This document shows positions 35,608 through 46,465 of a stretch of 64,000 nt of DNA, piece after piece. The stretch lies in the NCBI RefSeq assembly GCF_000613245.1, contig NZ_HG964936.1, positions 615,055 to 679,054 on the forward strand, written 5' to 3'. Origin of the DNA: Mycobacterium asiaticum DSM 44297. Its GTDB lineage: Bacteria > Actinomycetota > Actinomycetes > Mycobacteriales > Mycobacteriaceae. The notes beneath the pieces were generated by a model. It was not told the origin of the DNA. It saw only the letters and a list, made by a program, of their open reading frames with translations, and made no database searches. Within the stretch, counting starts at the first letter, position 1. The number at the start of each line of letters is the position of its first letter. The position numbers and the translations under genes are program-made.

Positions 35608-35667
35608 GCCGAGCGTCACGCCAGAGTGACGCTCGCAGTCGACAGCCACGCTGGCGTGACGCTCGGC
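35608..35667. repeat. Nested inverted repeat between convergent genes, probable bidirectional terminator
   Basis: GCCGAGCGTCACGCCAG (35608-35624) and its exact reverse complement (35651-35667) form 17-base arms. An inner hairpin CGAGCGTCAC-GCCAGA-GTGACGCTCG (35610-35635) can form as an alternative. There is no U-run, as usual for mycobacterial ends. It separates the MarR gene from the oppositely oriented mmsB. Confidence 0.6.
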
Positions 35668-35693
35668 ATCAGGACAGGCGGTACGCGTGGCCC

Positions 35694-36572
35694 TCAGGGC
35701 CCGCGCAGCGTTTCGATGATCGCGCTGAAGTCCTTATCACCGTGGTCTGCGGCGAATTTGGCATAGATCTCGGCGGCATGGGTGCCCAGTGGTGCGATCG
35801 AACCAGTGGACGCGACCGCGTCCATCGCCAAGCCCAGGTCCTTGTTCATCAGCGCGGTCGCGAAGCCTGGCTGGAAGTCGTTATTGGCCGGTGACGCCGG
35901 AACCGGGCCGGGCACAGGACAATTGGTGTGCACTGCCCAGCAGTTGCCGGTTGCGCCGGTGATGACGTCGAAGAGGGACTGCGCCGACAGGCCGAGCCTC
36001 TCGGCCAGCACAAAGGCCTCGCCGATGGCGATCTGCTGCACGGCGAGCACCATGTTGTTGCAGACCTTGGCGGCCTGGCCGGCACCGGCCGCGCCGCAGT
36101 GAATGATCTTGCCCGCCATGGGCTCCAGCACCGGCCGCGCGCGCTCGAGTGCCGCTTCGTCGCCGCCGACCATGAACGCCAACGTCCCGGCCACCGCTCC
36201 CTTCACTCCGCCGGAAACGGGAGCGTCGAGTTGCGCCATGCCATGTCCTTCTGCCAGCGCGTGCACCTCGCGCGCGTCGTCCACCGAGATGGTGGAGCTG
36301 TCGATGAACAACGCACCGGATTGCGCGACCGGCAGCACGTCGGCGTAACAGCGTTTGACGACTTCGCCGTTGGGCAGCATGGTAATCACGACGTCGGCCT
36401 CGGCCACCGCTTCCGGGGCGCTGGCGAACACCGCCGCGCCGCGCTCGGCGGCGGTGTCCGCGGCGGCCGGCACCGGGTCGTAGCCACGTACGACATGGCC
36501 CGCCGCAAGCAGATTCGCCGACATCGGTCCGCCCATGTGGCCGAGTCCCAGGAAAGCGACCTTCAGCGACAA
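35694..36572 (-). CDS. mmsB: 3-hydroxyisobutyrate dehydrogenase
   Basis: The 292-residue protein has the NAD loop FLGLGHMGGPMSANLL (residues 7-22), the substrate signature LDAPVSGGVKGA and the catalytic lysine segment AGQAAKVCNNMVL. It oxidises 3-hydroxyisobutyrate to methylmalonate semialdehyde in valine catabolism. It is the last gene of mmsA-fadE9-mmsB, 15 bases after fadE9. Confidence 0.92.
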   Translation of the reverse strand: MSLKVAFLGLGHMGGPMSANLLAAGHVVRGYDPVPAAADTAAERGAAVFASAPEAVAEADVVITMLPNGEVVKRCYADVLPVAQSGALFIDSSTISVDDAREVHALAEGHGMAQLDAPVSGGVKGAVAGTLAFMVGGDEAALERARPVLEPMAGKIIHCGAAGAGQAAKVCNNMVLAVQQIAIGEAFVLAERLGLSAQSLFDVITGATGNCWAVHTNCPVPGPVPASPANNDFQPGFATALMNKDLGLAMDAVASTGSIAPLGTHAAEIYAKFAADHGDKDFSAIIETLRGP

Positions 36573-36587
36573 CTCTCGCCCGCCCTT

Positions 36588-37748
36588 CTATGCGCTGGCT
36601 CGAAACCGGGTGGCTTCGGCCCGGCCGATGACCACTCGCATGATCTCGTTGGTCCCTTCCAGGATTCGATGCACCCGCAGATCGCGCACGATCTTCTCCA
36701 GACCATACTCGCGCAGGTAGCCGTAGCCACCGTGCAGTTGCAGCGCCTTGTCGGCGACCTCGAAACAGGTGTCGGTGACATAGCGCTTGGCCATCGCGCA
36801 CAGCTCGACCTTGTCGGCGGCATCCTCGTCGAGGGCATTTGCCGCTCGCCACAGCATCATTCGCGAGGTCTCCAACCCGGTGGCCATGTCGGCCAGCGTG
36901 AAGCGCACCGTGGGTTCATCGAGCAGGGCAGAGCCGAACGCCTGGCGCTCCCGCACGTAGGCGCCCGCCTTGTCAAAGGCGGCCTGCGCCCCGCCGAGCG
37001 AGCACGCCGCGATATTGAGCCGGCCGCCGTTCAGCCCGTTCATTGCGATGCCGAAACCGGTGCCTTCACCGTCCGAGCCGCCCAGCATGGCGTCCGCCGG
37101 TACCCGCACGCCGTCGAGCACGACTTGTGCCGTCGGTTGGGCATGCCAGCCCATCTTCTCCTCAAGCGCGCCGAAACTCAGTCCAGCAGTGCCCTTCTCG
37201 ACGATGAACGCCGAGATGCCGCGCGGGCCCTCACTTCCGGTGCGGGCCATGACGACATAGACATCGGAGGCGCCCGCGCCGGAGATGAACTGCTTCACGC
37301 CGTCGAGGACGTAGTCGGAACCTTGCTTGACCGCGCGGGTACTCAGCGCACTGGCGTCGGAGCCGGCACCCGGCTCGGTCAGGCAGTAGCTGGCGATGAC
37401 ATCCATGGAAGCCAGCCGCGGCACCCACGCCTTGCGCTGTTCGTCGGTGCCAAAGCGGTCGATCATCCAGGCACACATGTTGTGGATCGATAAGAATGCG
37501 GCCGTGACGGGGTCGGCGGTGGCCAGCTGCTCGAAAATGCGCACCCCGTCCAGGCGGCGTAGCCCGCTCCCGCCCACGTCGTCGCGGCAGTAGATCGCGG
37601 CCATCCCGAGTTCGGCGGCCTCACGCAGCACGTCGGTCGGGAAGTGTTTGGTGGCATCCCATTCCAGGGCGTACGGGGCGATGCGCTTCTCGGCGAACGC
37701 TGCGGCCGTCTCGGTGATGACCCGTTCGTCGTCGTTGAGAGTGAACAT
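36588..37748 (-). CDS. fadE9: Acyl-CoA dehydrogenase (isobutyryl-CoA type, FadE9-like)
   Basis: The 386-residue flavoprotein shows the acyl-CoA dehydrogenase patterns YCLTEPGAGSDASALSTRA and KQFISGAGASDVYVVMART, and the C-terminal QLHGGYGYLREYGLEKIVRD. Sitting between mmsA and mmsB it most likely desaturates isobutyryl-CoA from valine. It starts 7 bases after the mmsA stop. Confidence 0.9.
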   Translation of the reverse strand: MFTLNDDERVITETAAAFAEKRIAPYALEWDATKHFPTDVLREAAELGMAAIYCRDDVGGSGLRRLDGVRIFEQLATADPVTAAFLSIHNMCAWMIDRFGTDEQRKAWVPRLASMDVIASYCLTEPGAGSDASALSTRAVKQGSDYVLDGVKQFISGAGASDVYVVMARTGSEGPRGISAFIVEKGTAGLSFGALEEKMGWHAQPTAQVVLDGVRVPADAMLGGSDGEGTGFGIAMNGLNGGRLNIAACSLGGAQAAFDKAGAYVRERQAFGSALLDEPTVRFTLADMATGLETSRMMLWRAANALDEDAADKVELCAMAKRYVTDTCFEVADKALQLHGGYGYLREYGLEKIVRDLRVHRILEGTNEIMRVVIGRAEATRFRASA

Positions 37749-37755
37749 TGCTTTT

Positions 37756-39276
37756 CTAATTCATTGTGGGGATGACGAATTCGGCACCGTCTTTGATGCC
37801 GGATGGCCAGCGCGAGGTGACGGTCTTGACCTTGGTGTAGAACTGGATCGAGGCTGGGCCGTGCTGGTTGAGGTCGCCGAAACCGGAGCGCTTCCAGCCG
37901 CCAAAGGTGTGGTAGGCCACCGGAACCGGAATCGGGACGTTGACGCCGACCATCCCCACCTGCACCCGGGAGACGAAGTCGCGGGCGGTGTCGCCATCGC
38001 GAGTGAAAACCGCTACACCGTTACCGTATTCGTGCTCGGACGGCAGGCGCAGGGCCTCTTCATAGTCATGGGCGCGCACGATGCACAGCACCGGGCCGAA
38101 GATCTCGTCGGTGTAGATCGACATCTCGGGGGTCACGTGGTCGAACAGCGTGGGACCGATGAAGAATCCACCCTCGAGGTTGGCGTCGCCGAAGGTCAGG
38201 TCGTCGCTGGCGCGCTCGCGCCCGTCGATGACGAGCTCCGCTCCGGCGTCCACGCCCTGGGCGATGTAGTCACGGACCCGGGTCAGCGCCGCCTCGGTGA
38301 CCAGCGGGCCGTAGTCGGCCTTGGGGTCCAGGCTGTGACCGACACGCAAGCCGTTGATCCGCTCAATCAGCCTGGCGCGCAACCGATCCGCGGTCTGCTC
38401 GCCGACCGGGACGGCGACGCTGATCGCCATGCAACGTTCACCGGCACTGCCGTAGCCGGCGCCGATAAGGGCGTCGACGGCCTGGTCGAGGTCGGCGTCG
38501 GGCATCACGATCATGTGGTTCTTGGCACCCCCGAAACATTGCGACCGCTTGCCGGTAGCCGCCGAGGTGGAGTAGATGTACTGCGCGATGTCCGAGCTAC
38601 CGACGAAACCCACCGCCTGGATGTCGGGGTGGTGCAGGATCGCGTCGACGGCTTCCTTGTCGCCGTGCACGACCTGGAAAACCCCGGGTGGCAAGCCGGC
38701 CTCGGTGAACAGCTCCGCCAACCGCACCGGAACCGACGGGTCCCGCTCACTTGGCTTGAGAATGAATGCGTTTCCGCACGCGAGAGCGGGGCCGGCCTTC
38801 CACAGCGGGATCATCGCGGGAAAGTTGAACGGGGTGATGCCCGCCACCACGCCCAACGGCTGGCGCAGCGAGTAGACGTCGATGCCGGGACCGGCACCCT
38901 CGGTGTAGTCGCCCTTGAGCAGATGCGGAATGCCGATGCAGAACTCGATCACCTCGATGCCGCGCTGGACGTCACCGCGGGAGTCGGCCACTGTCTTGCC
39001 GTGCTCGAGGGACAGTAGCTCGGCCAGCTCGTCGATGTTCTTGTTGACCAGGTCGACGAACCGCATCAGCACCCGGGCACGGCGCTGTGGATTCCATGCT
39101 GCCCAGTCCTTTTGGGCCCGCGCTGCGGATGCCACCGCGGCGTCGATGTCGGGCTGGCCGGCCATCGGGACGGCTGCCTGCACCTCGCCGGTGCTGGGAT
39201 TGAGGACGTCGGCGGTGCGGGTGGACTGGCCGGCGGTGCGCTGCCCATCGATGAAATGCGAAATCTGCGTGGTCAT
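37756..39276 (-). CDS. mmsA: Methylmalonate-semialdehyde dehydrogenase (CoA-acylating)
   Basis: The 506-residue aldehyde dehydrogenase has GITPFNFPAMIPLWKAGPALACGN, the NAD pocket VGFVGSSDIAQYIYS and GAGYGSAGERCMAISVAVPVG with the nucleophile Cys. It converts methylmalonate semialdehyde to propionyl-CoA in valine catabolism. As first gene of the operon it follows a 16-base palindrome at 39313-39328. Confidence 0.93.
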   Translation of the reverse strand: MTTQISHFIDGQRTAGQSTRTADVLNPSTGEVQAAVPMAGQPDIDAAVASAARAQKDWAAWNPQRRARVLMRFVDLVNKNIDELAELLSLEHGKTVADSRGDVQRGIEVIEFCIGIPHLLKGDYTEGAGPGIDVYSLRQPLGVVAGITPFNFPAMIPLWKAGPALACGNAFILKPSERDPSVPVRLAELFTEAGLPPGVFQVVHGDKEAVDAILHHPDIQAVGFVGSSDIAQYIYSTSAATGKRSQCFGGAKNHMIVMPDADLDQAVDALIGAGYGSAGERCMAISVAVPVGEQTADRLRARLIERINGLRVGHSLDPKADYGPLVTEAALTRVRDYIAQGVDAGAELVIDGRERASDDLTFGDANLEGGFFIGPTLFDHVTPEMSIYTDEIFGPVLCIVRAHDYEEALRLPSEHEYGNGVAVFTRDGDTARDFVSRVQVGMVGVNVPIPVPVAYHTFGGWKRSGFGDLNQHGPASIQFYTKVKTVTSRWPSGIKDGAEFVIPTMN

Positions 39277-39312
39277 GGTTGTCCCGGAGAAGTGAGGAAG
39301 GGTTTTAGGGAT

Positions 39313-39328
39313 ACTTGGATATCCTAGT
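39313..39328. promoter_or_regulatory. Palindrome upstream of mmsA, candidate operator
   Basis: ACTTGGATATCCTAGT is a near-perfect 16-base palindrome (one mismatched pair) about 37 bases before the mmsA start. It may be the binding site of a regulator of branched-chain degradation. No regulator gene is adjacent. Confidence 0.45.
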
Positions 39329-39380
39329 AACTCCGGCGCAGCGCTGCAAGAAACGGGCTTTCTCGCAGGTCAAACAAGAA

Positions 39381-41255
39381 TTATGTCGGCAACGAGTCGA
39401 AGACGACTGTCCCGATGCCGGCCGGCAGGTAGGAGTGGTAAATCGGCATCAGCGTGTAGGGGTAGTTCCCGGTATTGAAGAATCCGCCCGCCATCGTGGA
39501 GACCGTCGCCCGCGTGGCATTGATGCCCCCGCCCGCTATCTGGTTGTAGATGACGGTATCGCCCACCAGGACAGTGATTCTCGTTCCAGCCGGAAGTGGC
39601 TGGCCCGGCGGAATGTTCTGCAGGTCTGCGGGCAGCAGGTTGCTGGGAATCGCGCCGTTGACACCGCCGGTATCGACGACGCTGATGCTCACCGGTTGCA
39701 CAACGGTGTTGTTGACCATGATCCGCAGCCCGTTGGTGAAGGGTGATCCGGTGACATGGGCAACCTCGGGAAATGGGTTGTTGCCGAACTGGAAGTAATG
39801 TCCGGGCTGGTTGACCAGGATGCCGTTGGCCAATACGCCGGGCAGCTGCTGCACGGCAACGGTGGAGAAGGTCGGGTCGTTCACGTTGGTCCCGACCCCG
39901 ATCAGGCTTTCCGGCCGTACCGGCGTGCCGTTGTAGACCTCGGAGGTGATGACGCCGACGGTCGTCGGCTGGGTCATGATTCCGTTTCCGAAGTTGAGCG
40001 CCGCCCTGTAGACGTTGTAGGTAACCACTGTTGAGTCTCCGGGGCTGCCGAAGTTGTAGGTGAGGCCACTTTGGATTGGGGAGCCCAGGGCCGCCAGATC
40101 GACGTCCTGTGGGGCGAACAGCAGGGCGTTGGAGCCGGTGTCGACGGTTGCCTGCACAAACGGTCCGCCGTCGACGGAGACCTGCAGCGTCGGGCGGGTG
40201 GCGTGCATCGTCAACTGGACGGCGGCCGGTCCGCCGTTGGCGCCGGTGGACCCGGCTTGCCCCAGCAACTGGCCACCGATGCCACCAGAGCCGCCGAGAC
40301 CGGAGATGACGCCGCCGGTGCCGCCGCCGCCGCCGTTGCCGATCAGGTGTCCGCCGTTGCCGCCCAGTCCGCCGTTGGCGAAGGCGCCACCCGTGCCGCC
40401 GGTGCCGCCGTCGCCGAACCATTGCGCGCTGCCGCCGGTGCCACCCATTCCGTAGGGCCCGCCGGTGCCGCCGGCACCGCCGTTGCCCCACAGCAGGCCA
40501 CCAATGCCCCCGGTCCCGCCGGTTCCGCCCGGAAGAACGGTGCCGACGGGGTTGTACATGAACGTCCCGCCCTGGCCGCCGGCCCCGCCGTCACCGAAGA
40601 ACAGTGCATTGCCGCCGGCGCCACCTGTGCCGGTCCAGCCGCCGAGTCCGCCGGTTCCGCCGTTGCCCCACAACAATCCGCCGGTGCCGCCGGTCCCGCC
40701 GGCCGCGCCGAGCCCACCCATCCCGCCCGTGCCGCCGCTGCCGATCAATCCGGCCGGGCCGCCGGCGCCGCCCACCACCCCGTCGGTGACGCTGGCGCCG
40801 CCACGACCGCCGTTACCCCACAGGATGCCGCCCGCGCCGCCACCCGTTCCGATGCCGGTCGCGGTGGTGATGCCGTCGGCGCCGTCGCCGATCAGCGGCC
40901 GCCCCAGCAGCGTGTTGGTCGGCGCATTGATAAGCGCCAGTACCTCTTCCTCAAGGGTTTGCAGCGGGCTCGCGTTGGCCGCCTCGGCCGCTGCGTAGGC
41001 ACGCACACCCGCGTTGAGCGCTTCCACCAGTTGGCTGTGAAACGCCGCAGCCTGGGTGCTCAGCGCCTGATAGACCGTCCCCTGCTGGGCGAACAGTGCC
41101 GCGATCGCCGCCGACACCTCATCGGCGGCGGCTGCTGCGATGGCGGTCGTGGGAGCGGCCGCAGCCGTGTGCGCGGAACGGATCGTCGCGCCCAAGTTTT
41201 CCAGGCTCGTCGCCGCGTCCGCCACCGACGCCGGCACCACGGTCACGAAAGACAT
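39381..41255 (-). CDS. PE_PGRS protein with C-terminal aspartic protease domain (PecA-like)
   Basis: The 624-residue protein has a PE domain (residues 1-95, MSFVTVVPASVADAATSLENL), the GRPLIGDGADG linker (118-128), a Gly-rich PGRS section (138-345, repeats such as GGTGG, LLWGNGG, FFGDGG) and a retropepsin-like domain (346-624). Both catalytic triads are visible: D372-T-G-S and D528-T-G-G. PE domains direct ESX-5 export. Aspartic PE_PGRS proteases of the PE_PGRS35/16 and PE26 type (PecA-C) cut surface proteins such as the PE domain of LipY. Cleavage of itself or neighbours is inference. It lies between mmsA and an LpqH-like gene. Confidence 0.87.
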   Translation of the reverse strand: MSFVTVVPASVADAATSLENLGATIRSAHTAAAAPTTAIAAAAADEVSAAIAALFAQQGTVYQALSTQAAAFHSQLVEALNAGVRAYAAAEAANASPLQTLEEEVLALINAPTNTLLGRPLIGDGADGITTATGIGTGGGAGGILWGNGGRGGASVTDGVVGGAGGPAGLIGSGGTGGMGGLGAAGGTGGTGGLLWGNGGTGGLGGWTGTGGAGGNALFFGDGGAGGQGGTFMYNPVGTVLPGGTGGTGGIGGLLWGNGGAGGTGGPYGMGGTGGSAQWFGDGGTGGTGGAFANGGLGGNGGHLIGNGGGGGTGGVISGLGGSGGIGGQLLGQAGSTGANGGPAAVQLTMHATRPTLQVSVDGGPFVQATVDTGSNALLFAPQDVDLAALGSPIQSGLTYNFGSPGDSTVVTYNVYRAALNFGNGIMTQPTTVGVITSEVYNGTPVRPESLIGVGTNVNDPTFSTVAVQQLPGVLANGILVNQPGHYFQFGNNPFPEVAHVTGSPFTNGLRIMVNNTVVQPVSISVVDTGGVNGAIPSNLLPADLQNIPPGQPLPAGTRITVLVGDTVIYNQIAGGGINATRATVSTMAGGFFNTGNYPYTLMPIYHSYLPAGIGTVVFDSLPT

Positions 41256-41359
41256 CGGCCCACCCCGTCGTGATCATCCGGTCGCGGCCCGACCGGCAAC
41301 CATCGGATGGTAGCTAGTCGATTCACCAAAAATAGTGATTTCGACGGCAACTCGCGTGG

Positions 41360-41857
41360 CTACGGGCAGGTCGCGTCGACTTCGAAGGTCTTGCTGACCT
41401 GTTGTCCGGCGTTGTCGACACCGGTGGCTGTGCCGGTGATCTGATAGCCCTTGCCATTCTTGGTTGCCTTGGCGCTGTTTCCGGGAGCGCCCTCGGTGAA
41501 GCTGAGCACCACACCGTCGACGGTGCCCAGACCGGCGCTGTGTACCGCCGATGCGTCCTGCTCGAGCCCGACGATGACACCCGTCATCATGTCACCGATC
41601 GCGATGGAGAACCTGCCCTGGTTGGTGTCGCACACCACCGGCCCGCTGACATTCTGCGGCTGGCCGCCGATGATAACGCGGGTCTCGCCGGCGGCCGCCG
41701 GGGTGGCGCTCGCCGGCGCAGGGCTGGAACTGACGGCCGCGCTGGCGGACGCCGCGCCGGACGACGAAGGGGCCGAGGATTTTTCGTCATTAGAACACCC
41801 GGCCATACCGGCCACCAGAGTCGCCGCACCAACGGCAATCAACAGATCACGCTTCAC
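41360..41857 (-). CDS. LpqH-family (19 kDa antigen) lipoprotein
   Basis: The 165-residue protein has a signal peptide with lipobox LVAGMAGC (Cys21), a Ser/Ala/Pro-rich tether (residues 26-56) and a domain matching the 19-kDa antigen: VIIGGQPQNVSGPVVCDTNQ, SAGLGTVDGVVLSFTEG and GYQITGTATGVDN. The disulfide pair is probably the Cys in VVCDTN and the Cys at the C-terminus (DATCP). It would be an exported acylated surface protein. The neighbouring protease gene on the same strand is 104 bases downstream. Confidence 0.85.
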   Translation of the reverse strand: MKRDLLIAVGAATLVAGMAGCSNDEKSSAPSSSGAASASAAVSSSPAPASATPAAAGETRVIIGGQPQNVSGPVVCDTNQGRFSIAIGDMMTGVIVGLEQDASAVHSAGLGTVDGVVLSFTEGAPGNSAKATKNGKGYQITGTATGVDNAGQQVSKTFEVDATCP

Positions 41858-41949
41858 CGAATTCTCCTTGCCCGAGGTTTTTCACTCCGCTGCGTAGCGG
41901 ACGTGCCTTGCAGTATCTACGGTCAAGGAACTGTCGTACAGATGTCTAT

Positions 41950-44427
<2,478 letters not shown>

Positions 44428-44448
44428 TTGCCCACCTATACCCGTCTT

Positions 44449-45303
44449 TCACAGACCTAGCGCCTTGGCCAGTTCGGCCAATGCCGGCACCAGATCCTCG
44501 TTGCGGGTCAGCACCTGCACCGGGACGTGGTCGGCCCCCGCGTCGAGGTGCTCGCGCAGCCGCGCGGCGATGGCGTCGGTGGTTCCGTAGGCGACGACCG
44601 CGTCCACAAGTCGGTCGCTGCCCGGTTTGGCGACGTCCTCGTCGGTGAAGCCCAGCCGCTTCCAGCTGTTGAGGTAGTTGGCGAGGTTGAGATAGATGTC
44701 GAGGGCCTTGCGGCCCACGGCACGGGCTTTCTCGGCGTCGGTGGTCAGCACCACCTTGTGCTCGGGAGCCAGAAACGCCGACGGCCCGATCAATTCCCGG
44801 GCCTGCGCCGTGTGTTCCGGCGTGGTCAGGTACGGGTGGGCCCCGGCCGCGCGCTGCGCGGAGAGTTTGAGGACCCGCGGGCCCAACGCCGCCACCACCC
44901 GGCGGTTGGCCGGCACGCCGTGCTGGTCAAGCTGGTCGAGGTACTCCACCAGCGCGTCGTAGGGCTTGCGGTACTGGGCGTGCGCCTCGGGATGGCCCAC
45001 GCCGATTCCGAGCAGGAAGCGCCCGGGGTAGGCCCGGTCGATCCGGTGGAACGATTCGGCGACCGGACCAGCCGCCGCGGTCCAGATGTTGACGATGCCG
45101 GTGGCCACCTGCAAGGTGGTCGTCGCCGCCAGGATCGGTTCGACCCAGTCCAGCTCGGCGGGCGGTGAGCCGCCCACCCAGACCGCCCCGTAACCCAAGG
45201 CTTCGATCTCCTTGGCCTGCTGGGGAGTGACGCCGCGGCCGAACGATCCGAACCGGCCTAGATCGGGCTTGCTGGGGGCTGAACCTGCCTGGGAATCGGT
45301 CAT
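44449..45303 (-). CDS. LLM-class F420-dependent oxidoreductase, tandem paralogue
   Basis: The 284-residue protein is plainly homologous along its length to the next gene (LGYGAVWVGGSPPAELDWVEP, LLGIGVGHPEAHAQYRKPYDAL, RLGFTDEDVAKPGSDRLVDA). I recall only one such gene next to rmlB in M. tuberculosis, so this is a tandem duplication. It is the first gene of a probable LLM-LLM-rmlB-rmlC operon and is divergent from infA. Confidence 0.84.
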   Translation of the reverse strand: MTDSQAGSAPSKPDLGRFGSFGRGVTPQQAKEIEALGYGAVWVGGSPPAELDWVEPILAATTTLQVATGIVNIWTAAAGPVAESFHRIDRAYPGRFLLGIGVGHPEAHAQYRKPYDALVEYLDQLDQHGVPANRRVVAALGPRVLKLSAQRAAGAHPYLTTPEHTAQARELIGPSAFLAPEHKVVLTTDAEKARAVGRKALDIYLNLANYLNSWKRLGFTDEDVAKPGSDRLVDAVVAYGTTDAIAARLREHLDAGADHVPVQVLTRNEDLVPALAELAKALGL

Positions 45304-45361
45304 GGTTGGTCTAACCGGCAGGCCGGGCGGCGCTATTCCGCGCAGAGCGAACCGGGCGATT

Positions 45362-45391
45362 TTGCGTCCGGAGCGACGGTGCGGGTATCGT
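45362..45391 (+). promoter_or_regulatory. Candidate promoter of the infA-rpmJ-alpha operon
   Basis: TTGCGT (45362-45367), an 18-base spacer and TATCGT (45386-45391) resemble a SigA promoter and lie in the 241-base gap between the LLM gene and infA. The leader to infA would be about 145 nt. Confidence 0.4.
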
Positions 45392-45544
45392 GGACCAACG
45401 GTGCGGCGTCCGTGCCGGCTCTTCGCGTGCCCTGTCTGAAATTTCTAATCGGAATTTCCATCACCGGCCCACGGTTTGTAGTCCGGACGAATGCTGCGCC
45501 CAACCAGGAGCACGGACAACAAGGTAGAGGATCGCCGAAAAGTA

Positions 45545-45766
45545 ATGGCCAAGAAGGACGGTGCCATCGAGGTCGAGGGCCGCGTGGTCGAGCCCCTGCC
45601 CAATGCGATGTTTCGCATTGAGCTGGAGAACGGCCATAAGGTGCTCGCCCACATCAGCGGCAAGATGCGGCAGCACTACATCCGCATCCTGCCCGAGGAC
45701 CGCGTGGTAGTGGAGTTGTCTCCCTACGACCTGTCCCGGGGCCGCATTGTGTACCGGTACAAGTAA
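45545..45766 (+). CDS. infA: Translation initiation factor IF-1
   Basis: The 73-residue OB-fold protein is [20 protein letters not shown] onwards with [32 protein letters not shown]-1 occupies the A site of the 30S subunit during initiation. The ATG at 45545 is used. The frame back to 45491 adds non-conserved residues. Confidence 0.97.
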
Positions 45767-45806
45767 CGAACCACCCCCAAGACCAGAGAACAGGACCGAG
45801 ACTGCC

Positions 45807-45920
45807 GTGAAGGTGAACCCGAGCGTCAAGCCGATCTGTGACAAGTGCAGGGTGATCCGTCGGCACGGACGGGTCATGGTGATCTGCTCCGACCCGCGCC
45901 ACAAGCAGCGGCAGGGTTAG
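45807..45920 (+). CDS. rpmJ: 50S ribosomal protein L36
   Basis: A 37-residue protein from GTG 45807: [20 protein letters not shown] and then [17 protein letters not shown]. The zinc ligands C11xxC14, C27 and H32 are present, the CxxC-type L36 rather than the zinc-free form. It is too short for most gene callers and lies 40 bases after infA. Confidence 0.95.
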
Positions 45921-45979
45921 GTCAGGGCTAGTCCTCTTTGGGCGCCCGCACACAACTGAATGCAGACCTCCCAGTACCA

Positions 45980-46023
45980 GTGAGCGGATACGCCGCTCAC
46001 CTACGCCCGGACGGAGGCCGGGC
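45980..46023 (+). promoter_or_regulatory. Two hairpins in the rpsM leader, candidate S4 control site
   Basis: GTGAGCGG-ATACG-CCGCTCAC (45980-46000) and GCCCGG-N7-CCGGGC (46005-46023) are perfect stems in the 167-base leader before rpsM. In enterobacteria S4 binds the leader of this alpha operon (rpsM-rpsK-rpsD-rpoA-rplQ). That this leader does the same is inference. Confidence 0.45.
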
Positions 46024-46087
46024 CCTCGCCAACAGGTGAGGAACGGACTGGGAAAAGACCTCCGCTGAGAAAGAGGAAACGCCACCT

Positions 46088-46462
46088 ATGGCTCGACTAG
46101 TAGGCGTCGATCTCCCGCGTGACAAGCGGATGGAGATCGCGCTGACCTATATCTTCGGCATCGGCCGTACCCGCTCGAACGAGATTCTGGCGGCCACCGG
46201 CATCGACAAGGATCTGCGCACCAAGGATCTGACCGATGACCAGCTCACCCACTTGCGCGACTACATCGAAGCGAACCTGAAGGTCGAGGGTGACCTGCGT
46301 CGTGAGGTGCAGGCCGACATTCGTCGCAAGATCGAGATCGGCTGCTACCAGGGCCTGCGGCACCGCCGCGGACTGCCGGTGCGCGGCCAGCGGACCAAGA
46401 CCAACGCGCGGACCCGCAAAGGCCCCAAGCGCACCATCGCAGGCAAGAAGAAGGCCAGGTAA
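46088..46462 (+). CDS. rpsM: 30S ribosomal protein S13
   Basis: The 124-residue protein begins [20 protein letters not shown] and has [22 protein letters not shown], the S13 signature with its basic tail. S13 forms the intersubunit bridge and contacts P-site tRNA in the 30S head. AAAGAGGAAA precedes the start. It is the first gene of the alpha block. Confidence 0.97.
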   Translation: MARLVGVDLPRDKRMEIALTYIFGIGRTRSNEILAATGIDKDLRTKDLTDDQLTHLRDYIEANLKVEGDLRREVQADIRRKIEIGCYQGLRHRRGLPVRGQRTKTNARTRKGPKRTIAGKKKAR

Positions 46463-46465
46463 CCG

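Noticed and set aside
35928..37493. 521-codon plus-strand frame opposite mmsB and fadE9
   Set aside because: Antisense shadow; the minus strand has intact, motif-rich valine-pathway genes.
40250..40870. Regular GC-rich repeats resembling a CRISPR or tandem array
   Set aside because: The repeats are the codons of GGX units in the PGRS domain, without fixed-length direct repeats and unique spacers.
40071..41273. 400-codon plus-strand frame and Pro-rich frames opposite the PE_PGRS gene
   Set aside because: They mirror the Gly-rich repeat of the real gene and lack a start with a ribosome site or any motif.
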